Shown: positions 31,858 to 42,884 of the stretch, one piece after another
Layout: each line of letters starts with the position of its first letter
Position numbering within the stretch: position 1 is the stretch's first letter
DNA from: Charina bottae
Taxonomy: Eukaryota > Chordata > Lepidosauria > Squamata > Charinaidae
Length of the DNA stretch: 64,000 nt
Assembly: GCA_023362775.1 (NCBI GenBank)
Contig: JALMGJ010000020.1
Span: 5,208,001 to 5,272,000 of the forward strand
Reading direction: 5' to 3'
Made by a program: the position numbers and the translations under genes
Notes under the pieces: generated by a model
What the model was told of the DNA's origin: nothing
Seen by the model: the letters and a program-made list of their open reading frames with translations, nothing else
Databases searched by the model: none

Positions 31858-34006
31858 ACAGGAAGACTTTGTTTTTTTTTTTTCCATAAGTTTTATTAAT
31901 TTTAAAATACACATTAAAAGCTAATACAAAAGAAAAGAAATAGAAATACAAAGTAAGAAAAGGGAAAAGAAAAAGTGAAGTCAAAAAATAACAAACAAGA
32001 AAAAATATAGAAAATAGATGTCCTCCAATTTATCCTTGAACTTTAAGTACAACAATTAACTTTAAATGTTAGTCCTTAATACAATACACAGAAACTTTTC
32101 TTTGTCATATACCCTTTGATTTCTATAATCCAATCTTCTGTTCTTCATATAGGTTTCACCTTTCTTGATATCTTCCAACAATCCATCTCTGGTTTCTACT
32201 CCTTGGAATAGTAATCAAATGTTCGTTGTTGCATCAATTAAATGTTTTCCATTTGCTCTTTCCATTTTTACATCTATATTTATATCTTCAATAAAGTCCA
32301 ATTAGTAAAACAAATAAAGGCCTTATCTACGTCTAATAAAATACAGTATATTCTGTTCATGTTATGACTATATATTCCATTAATACATAATCTAACATAT
32401 TACATAACATAATACATAATATAGCAAAAATACAAAACCTAACATAACATATAACCTAATACATACAACATATTCTTGTAATAACCTACATTCTAATTCC
32501 ATCTCATCATCTCATTGTCTTCTCATAAATGTGTCTCCAGAAAGAGTAATATATAATATCAACCTATTTATTTATAATCTTGTATCTTACACTTAAAATA
32601 TCATGTTTTTATGCATCTGTAAATTTCTCATATCTGTGCTTACTCTGTGTACAATACCAAATCCGCATTTTCATTCACCTTGCATTCCAAATCAATATCA
32701 ATAAATCTCCTGTTTAGGTTATGCCAATATCACAATATGCAACTTGTTTATTTCTGTAACTCATATGGGATATCAAAATGTTTATTTTGCCATATCTATC
32801 AATTTGCATATTAAAATCTTCCTGTCTCAGCTGCCACAATGTATTTATGCCCAAACATTTAATAGACCACTTCCTGTAAGATATCATAATCTTCTTCTGT
32901 ACCAATACATTCAAAGTCCTCTTTCCCTGTTTCTCTACTGGTTCGAAAAATCTTTCCTCTGTTTCTAAATCTGTCCCTTGTACCTTCTGTTCCTGAGCCA
33001 CCAAAACTATTAATATACGTTCTATGGATTTCTTAATTTGCAAAAATTTTTTGCTGGTTTCTTCCTTAAAATCCTGAAATACTGTGAGAAAGGCCATTAT
33101 TTATTGTTCAAAGCGTAATCAACTGCCGTAGTCAAAACAAAAAAAATTCTCAGGGAGCAAGGAACAGCTGTTCTATTATTTATCAATAATGTCTATTTCT
33201 TTAAGTGAGAAAAGCTTTTAAAGTAAGAGATGAAAAAATTCCACAGAGCAGTATTTCAAACAGTTTGTAAAGGGAGAGATGAAAATATATTCCAAATGAA
33301 AAATAGTCCTTTCTAAAAAAAAATAGAAAAAGAAAAAAAAAAAAGGCAGAGAGGCACACATTCTCTATACTTTATTCTTTATTCTTCTTTATTCTTCAGG
33401 CTGCAAGCTGCTTAACCCAAACAAACAATTTCTCAAAAGTCAGTTAGTTTGTGAGTGAGAAATACCAACAAAGTCTCTTAAGTCCCAATTTCTCTGATAC
33501 AAAAGAAAGGCAGAAAAATACAAAACTTGTTCACTATGTTGCCAAAATAAAATCTATCAAACTTCCACCAAAATTAATTATAGCAAAGAAAACACAAAAT
33601 TAGCCAACATTTTGAACGAAGTCCAAAGATAAATTTTAGAATAATAAAAATGTACTAATCTGAAAAAGAAAACTAATATAAGGTGATCTAAAAGCTGGCT
33701 GTCACTCTTGTGTCTCCCAAGAGACTTACTGTTCTCTGCAGAGCTAGAATCCTCTTTCGGCCATTTCATTGCATTCACTCCCCGTTCTTCTCCGCGGTGG
33801 AAACAACAAAGAAAAACAGGAGTGTGCAATTACAATGGCTCTGTGAGCAATCTTCTGGTTCCCCCTTCTCCAGGGGGAAACTTCAGTGGTCCGTAGACCC
33901 CTGCAAACAAGATAGAAAGTTAGCCAGGTCTCAGAGCTCAGAGCTCTGAGAAACTCTGACTTGTCGAGCTGCCAGCCAGGCTTGGAGTGACACAGGAAGA
34001 CTTTGT
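31858..34006 (-). mobile_element. L1-like non-autonomous retroposon, copy 3
   Basis: The element spans about 31873-33991 with termini identical to copies 1 and 2. The duplication 'acaggaagactttgt' is exact at 31858-31872 and 33992-34006. It is very close to copy 1 across its length, including the 'atagcaaaaatacaaaacc' segment absent from copy 2. The first two therefore come from the same recent source or from a later sequence exchange. Confidence 0.87.
32714..33097 (-). CDS. Short ORF of L1-like retroposon copy 3 (127 aa)
   Basis: Same unrecognised product as at 22493, from ATG at 33097-33095 to the same stop. It differs from copy 1 at very few residues (for example V/F at residue 7 and N/K at residue 17). 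The frame is uninterrupted. Upstream is a 5' region of nearly 900 nt and no downstream reverse-transcriptase frame follows. Confidence 0.5.
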   Translation of the reverse strand: MAFLTVFQDFKEETSKKFLQIKKSIERILIVLVAQEQKVQGTDLETEERFFEPVEKQGKRTLNVLVQKKIMISYRKWSIKCLGINTLWQLRQEDFNMQIDRYGKINILISHMSYRNKQVAYCDIGIT

Positions 34007-35210
34007 ATGTGTCTAGAGATCCCAGTTTTTTCCTACTTATTTGAGAGCAACAGCTTGTGAACTTTAATTGCAAAAAAGGCAGGTACCCAGCCTGTGGTCA
34101 TTAGAATCCTTTTGCTCCTAACTGCAGTGTAGCTTATTGCATATCCATTTTTTTTCCAGAACAAGAGCAAAAACACCAACTAAAATGCATATACCAATAA
34201 AATATACATATGCAAGCCATAAGCACAGTATGAAAGCCACATAAACCAGAGCCACCTCCCCACTCAACAGACAACACATGGCTGAAGAATCACGTTCTGC
34301 TCCATGAGAAATAGTTTCCTTTCAAGAGCTAGAGTGCACATGTTATTATGTACCATGTACTGTATTATGGTTTGTTCAAAACGGTCTTGTTTCTCAGGTA
34401 ATGTTTCTATCGGTTCTCTATTCTTTGCAGTTTGACAGCAGTAATATACAGTAGCTCTGGGCAGGCATTCAGTTGGGGGGAGATGCAGGCTGGGAGGAGG
34501 GTTTGCACACCCCTCCATGTCCCCCAACCATACATATCTACTTAGCAAAAGTTTTGAGCAGGGAACAGAAGAAATGATTCCATGGAATCACATCATGGAA
34601 ACATTAATAATTTATTCATGAATGATAATTAAAATATCTGATTAAAATGTACATCTCAGCTTAAAAAGAAATGATCTATAAAGTTGTCTGTGTTTGTGTA
34701 GTTCATTTCCTCCCAGCAATGCTCCCCCTCAGCACTCTGTTCCTCTGATTAACCACACTGGAACAACCAAAGCTGACCCAGCTCTACTTTGCTTGATTGC
34801 CCAAAATATGCCTCTTTTTTTCAGCTTCACTTCCTATCCAGTCAGCTTTACAAAGTTCTCAGGCCTACAAAACTCTAAAATGTTAACATAAACATAGTAA
34901 TAATAATACTTTTCATAAAATTAATACTTACGTTATTGTTTATGTTGGCTTCCTACTAACATGCAAAATCCCTGGTTTTTATTGGTAAAAAAAGATCAAG
35001 CAATAACAGTTTAAACCAAGAAGCAATTGGAGAAATGATTGCTCAAATATTATTGGATGGGATATTGTTCTTCCTGGTCTCAGGTCATATTGAAGCCCAG
35101 CCTTGTCCAACTGGATGGCCTCCAGATGTGCACCTCTCACTTCCAACTGACATGGCATGCTGAAATGGCAGGGGATGATGAAAGTTGTAATCCAACACAT
35201 CTAAGAGATC
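34007..35210. other. Unassigned sequence
   Basis: No repeat or coding block was recognised. Open frames are 65-94 codons and featureless. Confidence 0.5.
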
Positions 35211-35441
35211 AGATAGAGCAGCAGTACCCAACCTTTTTGGCACCAGGGACTGGTCGTGGAGGATAATTTTTCCACGGACCGGGGGGCAGGGTTTGCAGGC
35301 GGGAGCCAATTGCACACACTGGGGGCGGGGTTTGCAGGCGGGAGCCAATCATGCACACTGGGGCCGGGTTTGCAGGCGGGAGCCCTGTGGCCCACTTCCT
35401 AACAGGCCGCGGCCCACAGGTTGGGGACCCCTGAGATAGAG
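35211..35441. mobile_element. hAT element with minisatellite interior, perfect TSD
   Basis: The element is 35219-35433 (215 bp). Its ends 'cagcagtacccaacc' and 'ggttggggacccctg' form a 15-bp inverted repeat with three mismatches, and AGATAGAG duplicates exactly at 35211-35218 and 35434-35441. The interior carries three tandem copies of a unit of about 40 bp containing 'tttgcaggcgggagcc'. Its termini ('cccaacctttttggcacca') resemble hAT non-autonomous families known in other vertebrates. It encodes no protein. Confidence 0.9.
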
Positions 35442-36114
35442 GTAGCCTGATATGACATTTGTTCATTTTTATACATAGCAATTGTAATTAAATGGCAATG
35501 GAATGTTTTCAATTTTATTACAGCAACCATTGTATTAAAATGTCTCATTAAAATAAAAATGTTAACTCAACAGAATAAAAAGACCATTGAGCAAGGAAGC
35601 ATTGTAAAATTCCCAGGTCACATCAAATATCTATTTAACCAAGTGAATTCCTGTTGAAATTCAAAAAGTCTAAATAATATCAGAAGTTGAGGAAACCCTG
35701 GGGCAGAGTTATAAACAGGAAATATTAGTAGTCGCCACTACTCAGTCAAATATTTGTTATATTTGACCTCAGTCAAATATAACAAAAGAAAAAACAATGA
35801 AGCAAAATGTAGCTCCCAAGCCCCTTCTTGGAGGCCGCCAATTTTGGTGATTCAACTGCTTAAAACCAGTGTGATTTCTTACCATTTTGAGGCTGGAAGT
35901 AGTTTGAACACAGAACATCTCTGCTGGCTGTGTTCAGTAGCCCCACCCACTTTGCACTATTGCGGTATCATTTGCACATCCCCAAAGCCAAACTCCCTGT
36001 CACTAAAAGGCTTGAACCACCCTTACCTTTGGGCCTTATTTGTGTAAGCAAGCTACTAAAGTAGGAGGTATCACTCTAGTTACCTTTTTTTAAAAGTAGT
36101 TTTTACTATTGCAA
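35442..36114. other. Unassigned sequence with a perfect hairpin
   Basis: Not assigned to a family. A perfect inverted repeat with 15-bp arms (35753-35767 and 35772-35786) and the loop CTCA lies inside it. Confidence 0.5.
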
Positions 36115-36231
36115 TTAAAGGTAAAGGTAAAGGTAAAGGTAAAGGTTTTCCCCTGCACAGTTGTGTTCGACTCTAGGGGGTGGTGCTCATCTCGGTTTCT
36201 TAGCCAAAGAGCCAGTGCTGTCCGAATATCC
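36115..36231 (-). repeat. tRNA-SINE 3' fragment with expanded tail
   Basis: The tail (AAAGGT)n has about five units at 36115-36145 and is followed by 'gttgtgttcgactctagggg' and 'gaagagccagcg'-like sequence, the minus-strand 3' end of the tRNA-SINE. The copy stops at about 36231. Confidence 0.75.
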
Positions 36232-36715
36232 CATATCCCATCTCTTATCTATAAACAAATCCATAAAGCATTGTCATTTCAGTCCTGGTGTCAGCAAAAG
36301 TCCATTAAGAGTTGCCAGAAATAACAACATATCTATTTTAACCTTGATCAAATAAACCTTTATATTCCTTCCTTTTACTTCTAACAATCTTAATCTTTAG
36401 TTCATTCAAGTAATAATGTCATAGAACTTGATTTCTTTTTATTTCTTCTTTGTCCCTTCTTACAAGATTCATCCAAGGTTTGAGCAAGATGCCTATTCCC
36501 TTGTGTCCCAGTGCTCAAAGCCCGCCAGAGACCACTGTCTTGCGAGGAGCAACTGTCTGGAGCACTCCCATCCTTTCCTTATCCAGAGAGGTTCAAAGAG
36601 CTGGTCTTCTCACCAGCAATTCGTTCTTCACCATGGTTGTCAGCTCCGCTTTTTGCGGAGCCCTCTTCAGTTCGCCATTTCTTCCTCCGGAAGTCCTCTA
36701 GCTACCTAAGCTAAG
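36232..36715 (-). mobile_element. Probable L1-like 5' region fragment
   Basis: On the minus strand 36710-36500 is GC-richer than its surroundings and begins near 'gaggacttccggaggaagaa', then 'atggcgaac'. This resembles the start of L1-like 5' untranslated regions in vertebrates. The rest becomes AT-rich toward 36240. No ORF with LINE motifs, poly(A) or TSD was found. Confidence 0.35.
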
Positions 36716-36807
36716 CCATTTAGGGTGTCCAGATCAAACCCTGCACTTTGATAATTGTTTTTGCAACAGACTGGAAATACAGCTTCAGTATTAAAATGTT
36801 AGTCATT

Positions 36808-36871
36808 GTTCCCCTTGGGGGAGATGGTGCGGTAATACAAGTTGACATATAAATAAATAAATAAATAAATT
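36808..36871 (+). repeat. L2/CR1-type LINE tail fragment
   Basis: 'ccttgggggagatggtgcgg' followed by 'acatataaataaataaataa' is the plus-strand form of the shared tail. Confidence 0.55.
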
Positions 36872-37500
36872 GTTCCCAAAATCAGCTCTTTGAACCTTAG
36901 AGAAATTTAGTGACTTAGTTCCTATCACATAGGCATAAAATTCATACCACCAGTAGTACCAAGTTTACAAGATTAACAATATTAAAGGAATAATGGAATA
37001 AAGAATTGCATATTAGCTTGAAGGAACAGAATGCTTACATTACAGTTTTTATGTTAAATATATGTACTTGTGATTCCAAATATATAATATCTATTAAGCT
37101 CTCAGTAAGTTTTCTCTCAGAAGAAATTTTCCTAACCTTCAAGTCCAGTTGGTCACTCTTAATCATCAAAATATTTTGAAAGATTACTTGGAAATTCCTT
37201 CCCTTTTGAAGTCTTCTGGTGCTGGACTATGTTGCCTGGCTGAAATAACATCTCAGACAGAGAAGATAGGTGGTTTGAGAGAGGGGTCAAGGAATCCATT
37301 TATGCCAACTTGGAAAATCCTTCCTTGAATAGAGGTGGGGGCCTCAGGCACAATCTTTCCCCTATTTTCCTCCCTGCTTTGTCTTCTGTGCCTAGGAAGA
37401 TTAAGACCATTTCGCAATCTCAACAACAGCAAGGTAATCTTAACGATCCTCCTTTGGATGATAAAGGGACTTAGAAATAAACATCTCAAAATAACCATGA
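36872..37500. other. Unassigned sequence
   Basis: No repeat or coding signature was recognised. Confidence 0.5.
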
Positions 37501-37573
37501 CCTAGCCCCAGGTGTAAGGTCACACAGCCACCTAGAAACATATTTAAGGATTCCCTTACTAACTTTGCTCAGA

Positions 37574-37604
37574 CTGAAGAAGCTCCTTGGATAAGGAGCG
37601 AAAC
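37574..37604 (+). ncRNA. Hammerhead-like ribozyme core of a Penelope remnant
   Basis: CTGAAGA (37574-37580) fits the hammerhead consensus CUGANGA. A perfect 7-bp stem II follows, GCTCCTT (37582-37588) with AAGGAGC (37593-37599) and loop GGAT, and then GAAAC (37600-37604). Penelope elements carry such cores, and the adjoining words 'ccagttgac' and 'cctggatgactgagaacctt' occur beside them in vertebrate copies as I recall them. Stems I and III and the cleavage triplet are not convincing here, so catalytic activity is doubtful. Confidence 0.5.
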
Positions 37605-37982
37605 GTTTCCACTGAGAAAATAGAAATCCAGTTGACATGATTCAAGCTACAGACAATTCCACCTGGATGACTGAGAACCTTCATAGACATATCTCAGAGG
37701 ACAGTTTCCGAGTAGTCTTCAAAGTCCAACCTTTGGGTCTCCTCCCAGCCAATTTTTTCTCATCCTAGGTCTCCCAAAGTTTGGAGCTTCAGTGCCTTCA
37801 GCCTTTTGAGAACAGAGGCTCTCACAAATGGCTTAAGTCAATAATCAGTATAATCAGGCTTTGACTTACTTGTTAATATTATAAATTCACACAGAGGTTA
37901 TTAAAAAAACAACCCCCTAACAAACAAATACATAAAAGAAATGTTTCTTCACAGGAATGAAGTGGGAAGCTATGTTTTGAAC

Positions 37983-38211
37983 TACAGGTAGTTCTCATTT
38001 AGCAACTGCCTTGTTTAGCAACCATTCGCAGTTACGATGGTGATGAAAAACTTTACAACCGATCCTCGCATTGATGACCTTTGCAGGTCTGTAAAGCAAA
38101 GGAAAGCTGAAGTAAAATAATAAGCACCGTCGCGGTTTCTCTTAGTGACCACTTCGCTTAATAATTGAGATGCCAGTCCCAATTGTGGTCGCTAAATGAG
38201 GACTACCTGTA
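37983..38211. mobile_element. Tigger-like non-autonomous DNA transposon
   Basis: The element is 37985-38209 (225 bp) flanked by TA on both sides. Terminal inverted repeats are 'caggtagttctcatttagc' and 'gctaaatgaggactacctg' (one mismatch). TA target duplication and a pogo/Tigger-like end support a Tc1/mariner-group assignment. It has no transposase. A longer relative is at 50790-51196. Confidence 0.85.
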
Positions 38212-38329
38212 ATTTCTGGACATTCTCCAGATAGCTCTCATAGGCAACATTTCTCTGACCTGGAAATAGCTAGGTCATCTTTTTCTAAGTGTGGCTGTAG
38301 TACTTTAGATTGAGAGTAAAAAGTGTCCA

Positions 38330-38375
<46 letters not shown>

Positions 38376-40479
38376 GGTACCTTAGAAACCATTTGATTGC
38401 TTTTGACCATGCCTGCTGGTCATAGGAATCGCAGCTGCTATCTTGATGGCACTAGGGTGGAGCTGAAATTTTCAGACTAATTTTGAGGCTTTTAAGGAGC
38501 AAAATGAACAAAATAAACAGAATAATCAGACATACCAAACACAAAGGGCCATCTTAGTCTCTCATGGAAAATAATTATGTTATGATTGTTTCTCAGCACT
38601 TGGGATGTTAGTTATTGTTGAATATTTTAGGTTGGGGGGTTGTTTATTCATTGAATACAAAAAACAGGTAAACAATATAATTTTTTTTTAAAGAAAACTT
38701 TTAAAAGGAATAAAAATTTATAATGCATATAGACACAGATATATATACAAATGTAAAAGTTCTACATAAACATTTCAATGAATAGTTGCCATATTTGGTA
38801 ATAATAATTCGTAGCTAGGAAGAAGAGGAGGAACCTCTGAGTGAAAAGAATGGAACTGCAACGTGTACTTGTGTATATATGGCCTAGTTCTAGTTACAGG
38901 TTTGGAAAAAAAATCAATCCCAGTGTTACATTGGATTTGAATCAATCATTTATTTAACATGTTACATAATAATACTTTGGTTAGATTTTCTTTGACAATG
39001 TGTGAAATCCAACAAGTGGATGTCAGCTCACAGAAGGGTTCTTTCCCAATTACTCTTCCTGGTCTCAATCCCCACAGCCCATATGATTCCCAGATTCTGT
39101 TCTACCAACTCTCTAGAGCAGCTGATGAGGCTGTAGTGGAGGGGGGCTATAGAGGGAAAGCAGGTGCCCCTCCCCTTTCCAATGATGGAAGCTACTGTGG
39201 ATTTAATAGATGTCACTCATTATACATATGAAACAATTGCTCCTAAAAGACTAAAAACTGGAACCATGTTTTATTCTTGGCTTTCCTTAGCTTTACTCCA
39301 TAGGGCTGTGTACTGACAAGTCATTGGACATGGATATGCAAATATATTGCACTGTTTCTGAAAACAATTGCCAGAGGAGATCTTGCTTGTTTCAAAAAGA
39401 CTTGTAGGCTGAAAAACTAGGATTAGTCCATTTAGGAGTGAAAATAACTAAGGGCTATGTACGAAATGCACGGGAAAATCAGGTTTGTAAGCCAAGCTAC
39501 ATGTTTCACTGATTAGTCTATGTAGTATAAGGGTTAGAGTTCCTCACCAGGAATGGGGAGACCCATGTTCAATCCTAACTCAACCACGAAGCTCACTAGA
39601 TGACTGTAGGTCAATTGGTATTCTTGGATTTCAGACAAGAATCTTTCCCAACTCTTACTGAAAGTACTGGGGTTCGAACATGAGGTCTTTGGTAAGTCTA
39701 TGCATTATCATTAAACTACAAATTCATGGCACCCAATTATTCTGGATGACAGTTTACTATACCCTTGCCATATTTTGGAATCCATTGAAGGATATTCCAA
39801 ATGTTTCTATTATAATTGCACTGTTATCTATGGTCTCCCTAATTGACATTATATACCAAGTTACCTTACATTAAATTCCATTCATATTGTACTTCACTTT
39901 TTAGTGGCCAATTTGGCATCAGTATCTTGGCATCCTATTCATATTAGCATTCTCATTAATAATCTGGTTGTTAATATTCAGTAGTAAGTAATTACTAACC
40001 ATTTCTGTTATCTAGAAGAGCTACATCTTTAGCAAAGTCCAGGACATTAAGATATTGCTCCTAGGAAAATAAATTATGATATGCCTTGCCAAGAGACTTT
40101 AATTGTGCCAGCCAGAGCAGCAAAGCCAAAACTCGAAGTTTTAACGTGTATCAAGAAACATGTTGCTTGTGAATCATATCTGCTAGACAGATGATATACT
40201 ATAACTTTACATACAGTGATTACTGTTCTGACTTTTTCCCTCTGTTAATATATTTAAAGAGACAATTTATTTAGTTTATCTTTCAAAACAAATAAATAAA
40301 ACCTGGAAAAGAATCAGTTGTGCCAAAATAATAAGGTTATATGAATACTTAAAATTACCCTGCACCCATTTTGACTATACAGTAAGCAAACACAAATCTT
40401 GTTCAGTATTTATTTTATAGTACAAAAGCGTTCTTCAGAAATAAAACAGTAAAAATATTCAGTAGATTTGAACTCAATG
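38212..40479. other. Unassigned sequence with (ATT)n
   Basis: Mostly not recognised. A pure (ATT)n microsatellite of about 44 bp lies at 38331-38374. A stretch at 38640-38760 is A-rich and may be the decayed 3' end of a poly(A) element. Confidence 0.45.
38331..38374. repeat. (ATT)n microsatellite
   Basis: Uninterrupted ATT units of about 14 repeats. A run this long is expected to be length-polymorphic. Confidence 0.95.
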
Positions 40480-40763
40480 GTTTATGGCAGAGCTTTCCAA
40501 ACTGTGTGTCGCAACACAAAAGTGTGTCGCCACACACAGTCTGGTGTGTCGCCACACAACCCGGAAGCGCTGATCATCATCAGCGCTTCCGGGTTTTCCC
40601 GCAGCGACACACCAACGGCAGTGTGCAAAATCCAAAAGTGGCAGCTTTCTGGGTTTTTCTGGGTTTTTGCGCACTGCCGCACTTCCGGGTTTTCCCGAGG
40701 CGACACACCAACACCGGTTGGTGTGTTGCTGCGGGAAAAACTTTGGAAAGCCCTGGTTTATAG
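40480..40763. mobile_element. hAT MITE (copy 4), 8-bp TSD with one mismatch
   Basis: The element is 40488-40755 (268 bp) in the same orientation as copy 1. Ends are 'cagagctttccaaact' and 'aactttggaaagccctg'. The duplication is GTTTATGG (40480-40487) against GTTTATAG (40756-40763). The interior shares the 'cccggaagcgctgat' palindrome with copy 1. Confidence 0.92.
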
Positions 40764-41434
40764 GATTGTATAATTCATTCTGCATATATTGATTAATCTA
40801 CATTAAAACTTCTTCAAAGAATATACTGCCAAGTGCTTATTTCCTATCTTCTTATCTCAATCCAGGACAGACAAATTCAGAATTTTACAAACCCGAACTG
40901 TTTAGGCAAAAGTGGTAGTTCGACTGATTTGTGGCTCCGTTTGTACATTTGGTTATCCAGCAATGCCTATTTTTTTTAACAAGAGTGCAGCAAGGAATAA
41001 CAAATTGAATAACTGCCGTGAGAGTCAAATGGCGGCTGTGTAAAATCCTCAAGAGTGTTGCTGTGTTTAAGAACCACAGTTCTTAAACACAGAGAACCCT
41101 GAGTTTGAATCCTGTTGAAAGCCACGGTTAAGGAATATGGTGCTTTTCCTTATGTTGGCCAAATTTCTTACACTGTTACATCTTTTTTACCCTGATATGG
41201 CATTGTCTTCTATACCCAGCAGAATAATACAGTAACCATCTATTTTTGCCAAAATAAATAATCATTTATTTTTGTGAAGCAAACTTTTAAGTTGAAGAAC
41301 ACTGCACTATAACAAAACTGTACATTGGTGAGCGGCCCAGCAGCTGGGCTAATTATTATTTAAATAATCCCACATTTATGATTGCTATAGCTAAGGAGTC
41401 TAACAAGCTTGAGTATATGTTCTATATATTGACC
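40764..41434. other. Unassigned sequence with a perfect hairpin
   Basis: No family was recognised. A perfect inverted repeat with 14-bp arms (41061-41074 and 41079-41092) and loop CACA is present. Confidence 0.5.
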
Positions 41435-41851
41435 TTCATTTTCAAACTGTTTTTTTAAATAAAGCTTTATTAAGTTTTTCAACAAATACATAAAAATTAC
41501 AAGAAATGAAATAAAGTATACTACAAGAGAAAAAAGAACTAAAAAGCGTGAAAATACAAAAAGACTACTACATACTACATAATACATACATACTAACTTC
41601 CGACTTTCTACAACAAAGATAAAATAAGTCAATATAAATCTCTTACTCTAGTTCAAACTGGAATGAGCATTACTTCTATAAAACATTTCCATTCTCAATA
41701 TAACATTCCCTCTAAAACACTATTTTCCCTTAAAATGGATATATATATAAAAAAACATTTTATAACATAAAACAATTCCCCCCTTACTAGACAGATAATC
41801 AAATATTATCCTTCTTCATTACAATTTTACTCCTAACCAAAACATTTCTAT

Positions 41852-42136
41852 AGTTAAACCAGTGCTTTCCAAACTGCCTCCGTTGGCGACACACCAACGG
41901 CGGCAGCGGCGGCGGCGCAGGGGTGTGCATGGCGGCAGCGGCAGTGGTGGCGGCCTTGTGTTTTCCGCTAAAACGCGGAAGTGCCACTGCCGTGCACGCC
42001 CCCGCCTCCGCGCACGCCCCTGTGCCGCCATGCATGCCCCTGCCACTGCTTCTGGGTTGTGTTGCGACACACTAAACTGTGTGTTGCGACACACTAATGT
42101 GTCGCGACACACAGTTTGGAAAGCTATGAGTTAAAC
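41852..42136. mobile_element. hAT MITE (copy 5), perfect TSD
   Basis: The element is 41860-42128 (269 bp) with ends 'cagtgctttccaaact' and 'acagtttggaaagctatg'. AGTTAAAC duplicates exactly at 41852-41859 and 42129-42136. The interior is dominated by 'ggcggcagcggcggcggcg'-type runs and lacks the gatcatcatc palindrome of copies 1 and 4. It is nested in the L1-like retroposon and therefore younger than it. Confidence 0.92.
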
Positions 42137-42335
42137 ATTATATCTCCACCATTATATATTTAAATAATAACCTTATTAATATCCTTTCACCCAAGATAAA
42201 TTCATTATCCCAAAAGCAAAAACATCTGTCTAAACCTTTAAAAGACCATCCTAATAAACACAATTAAACAGTTAACCCACTTCAAAGTAAACTAAGGGAT
42301 TTATATATCTCACTGTTACACACAAGGCTTTCTCC

Positions 42336-42602
42336 TTACAATCCTCTGACCTGCCTTGTAAAGTCCAACTCATCTTCAAGGACCTTCCATCCTTTGAGGC
42401 TTAAATCTTGTCTTTGATCTCGATATTCCAAGAATGCAGCCATTTCCATTCCTTTTACACCCAAAGCTGTTCCTTCATCAAAATTAACATTCCAGAGGTG
42501 AATCTTCTTCCCTTCACTTTTTGGCTTTGGGACGTTACTCCTCATTTTTTTCTTTGAAACTGGGACCTTATTTTCCAAATAACTTTCTAAGAGATGGTCC
42601 AA
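42336..42602 (-). pseudogene. ORF remnant of the split L1-like retroposon
   Basis: The open frame gives an 88-residue product beginning 'MDHLLESYLENKVPVSKKK'. About 60 nt upstream in another frame the minus strand reads ATGGAAGATTTTAAAGATAT, giving 'MEDFKDIFKELYLKV'. This resembles in style the start of the short ORF in the 2.1 kb family ('LQDFKEE'). A frameshift or stop between the two pieces indicates decay. The protein is basic and charged with no domain that I recognise. Confidence 0.35.
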
Positions 42603-42884
42603 AGCATACAGTAAGTAACCTTGAGGTACAGCTCCTTAAAGATATCTTTAAAATCTTCCATATCCCTCCACAGAATGTTATGGTGCCCTCTAGTGCCTCA
42701 GGATATTAGACAAAAGGCTGTCTTTCAGAAAGAAAGTGTTAATCAGCGGGGGTGGAAGAATAAAGGTAAACAAAGCCGTTTCTCACAGGAAAGCAGATAG
42801 ATCAAAGCTCAGCTCCACAATTTCAAGGAAGTGGGTAATTCTTTTGTAATCCTTCAAACTTTGAAAAAAGTAACAGTAAGCATT

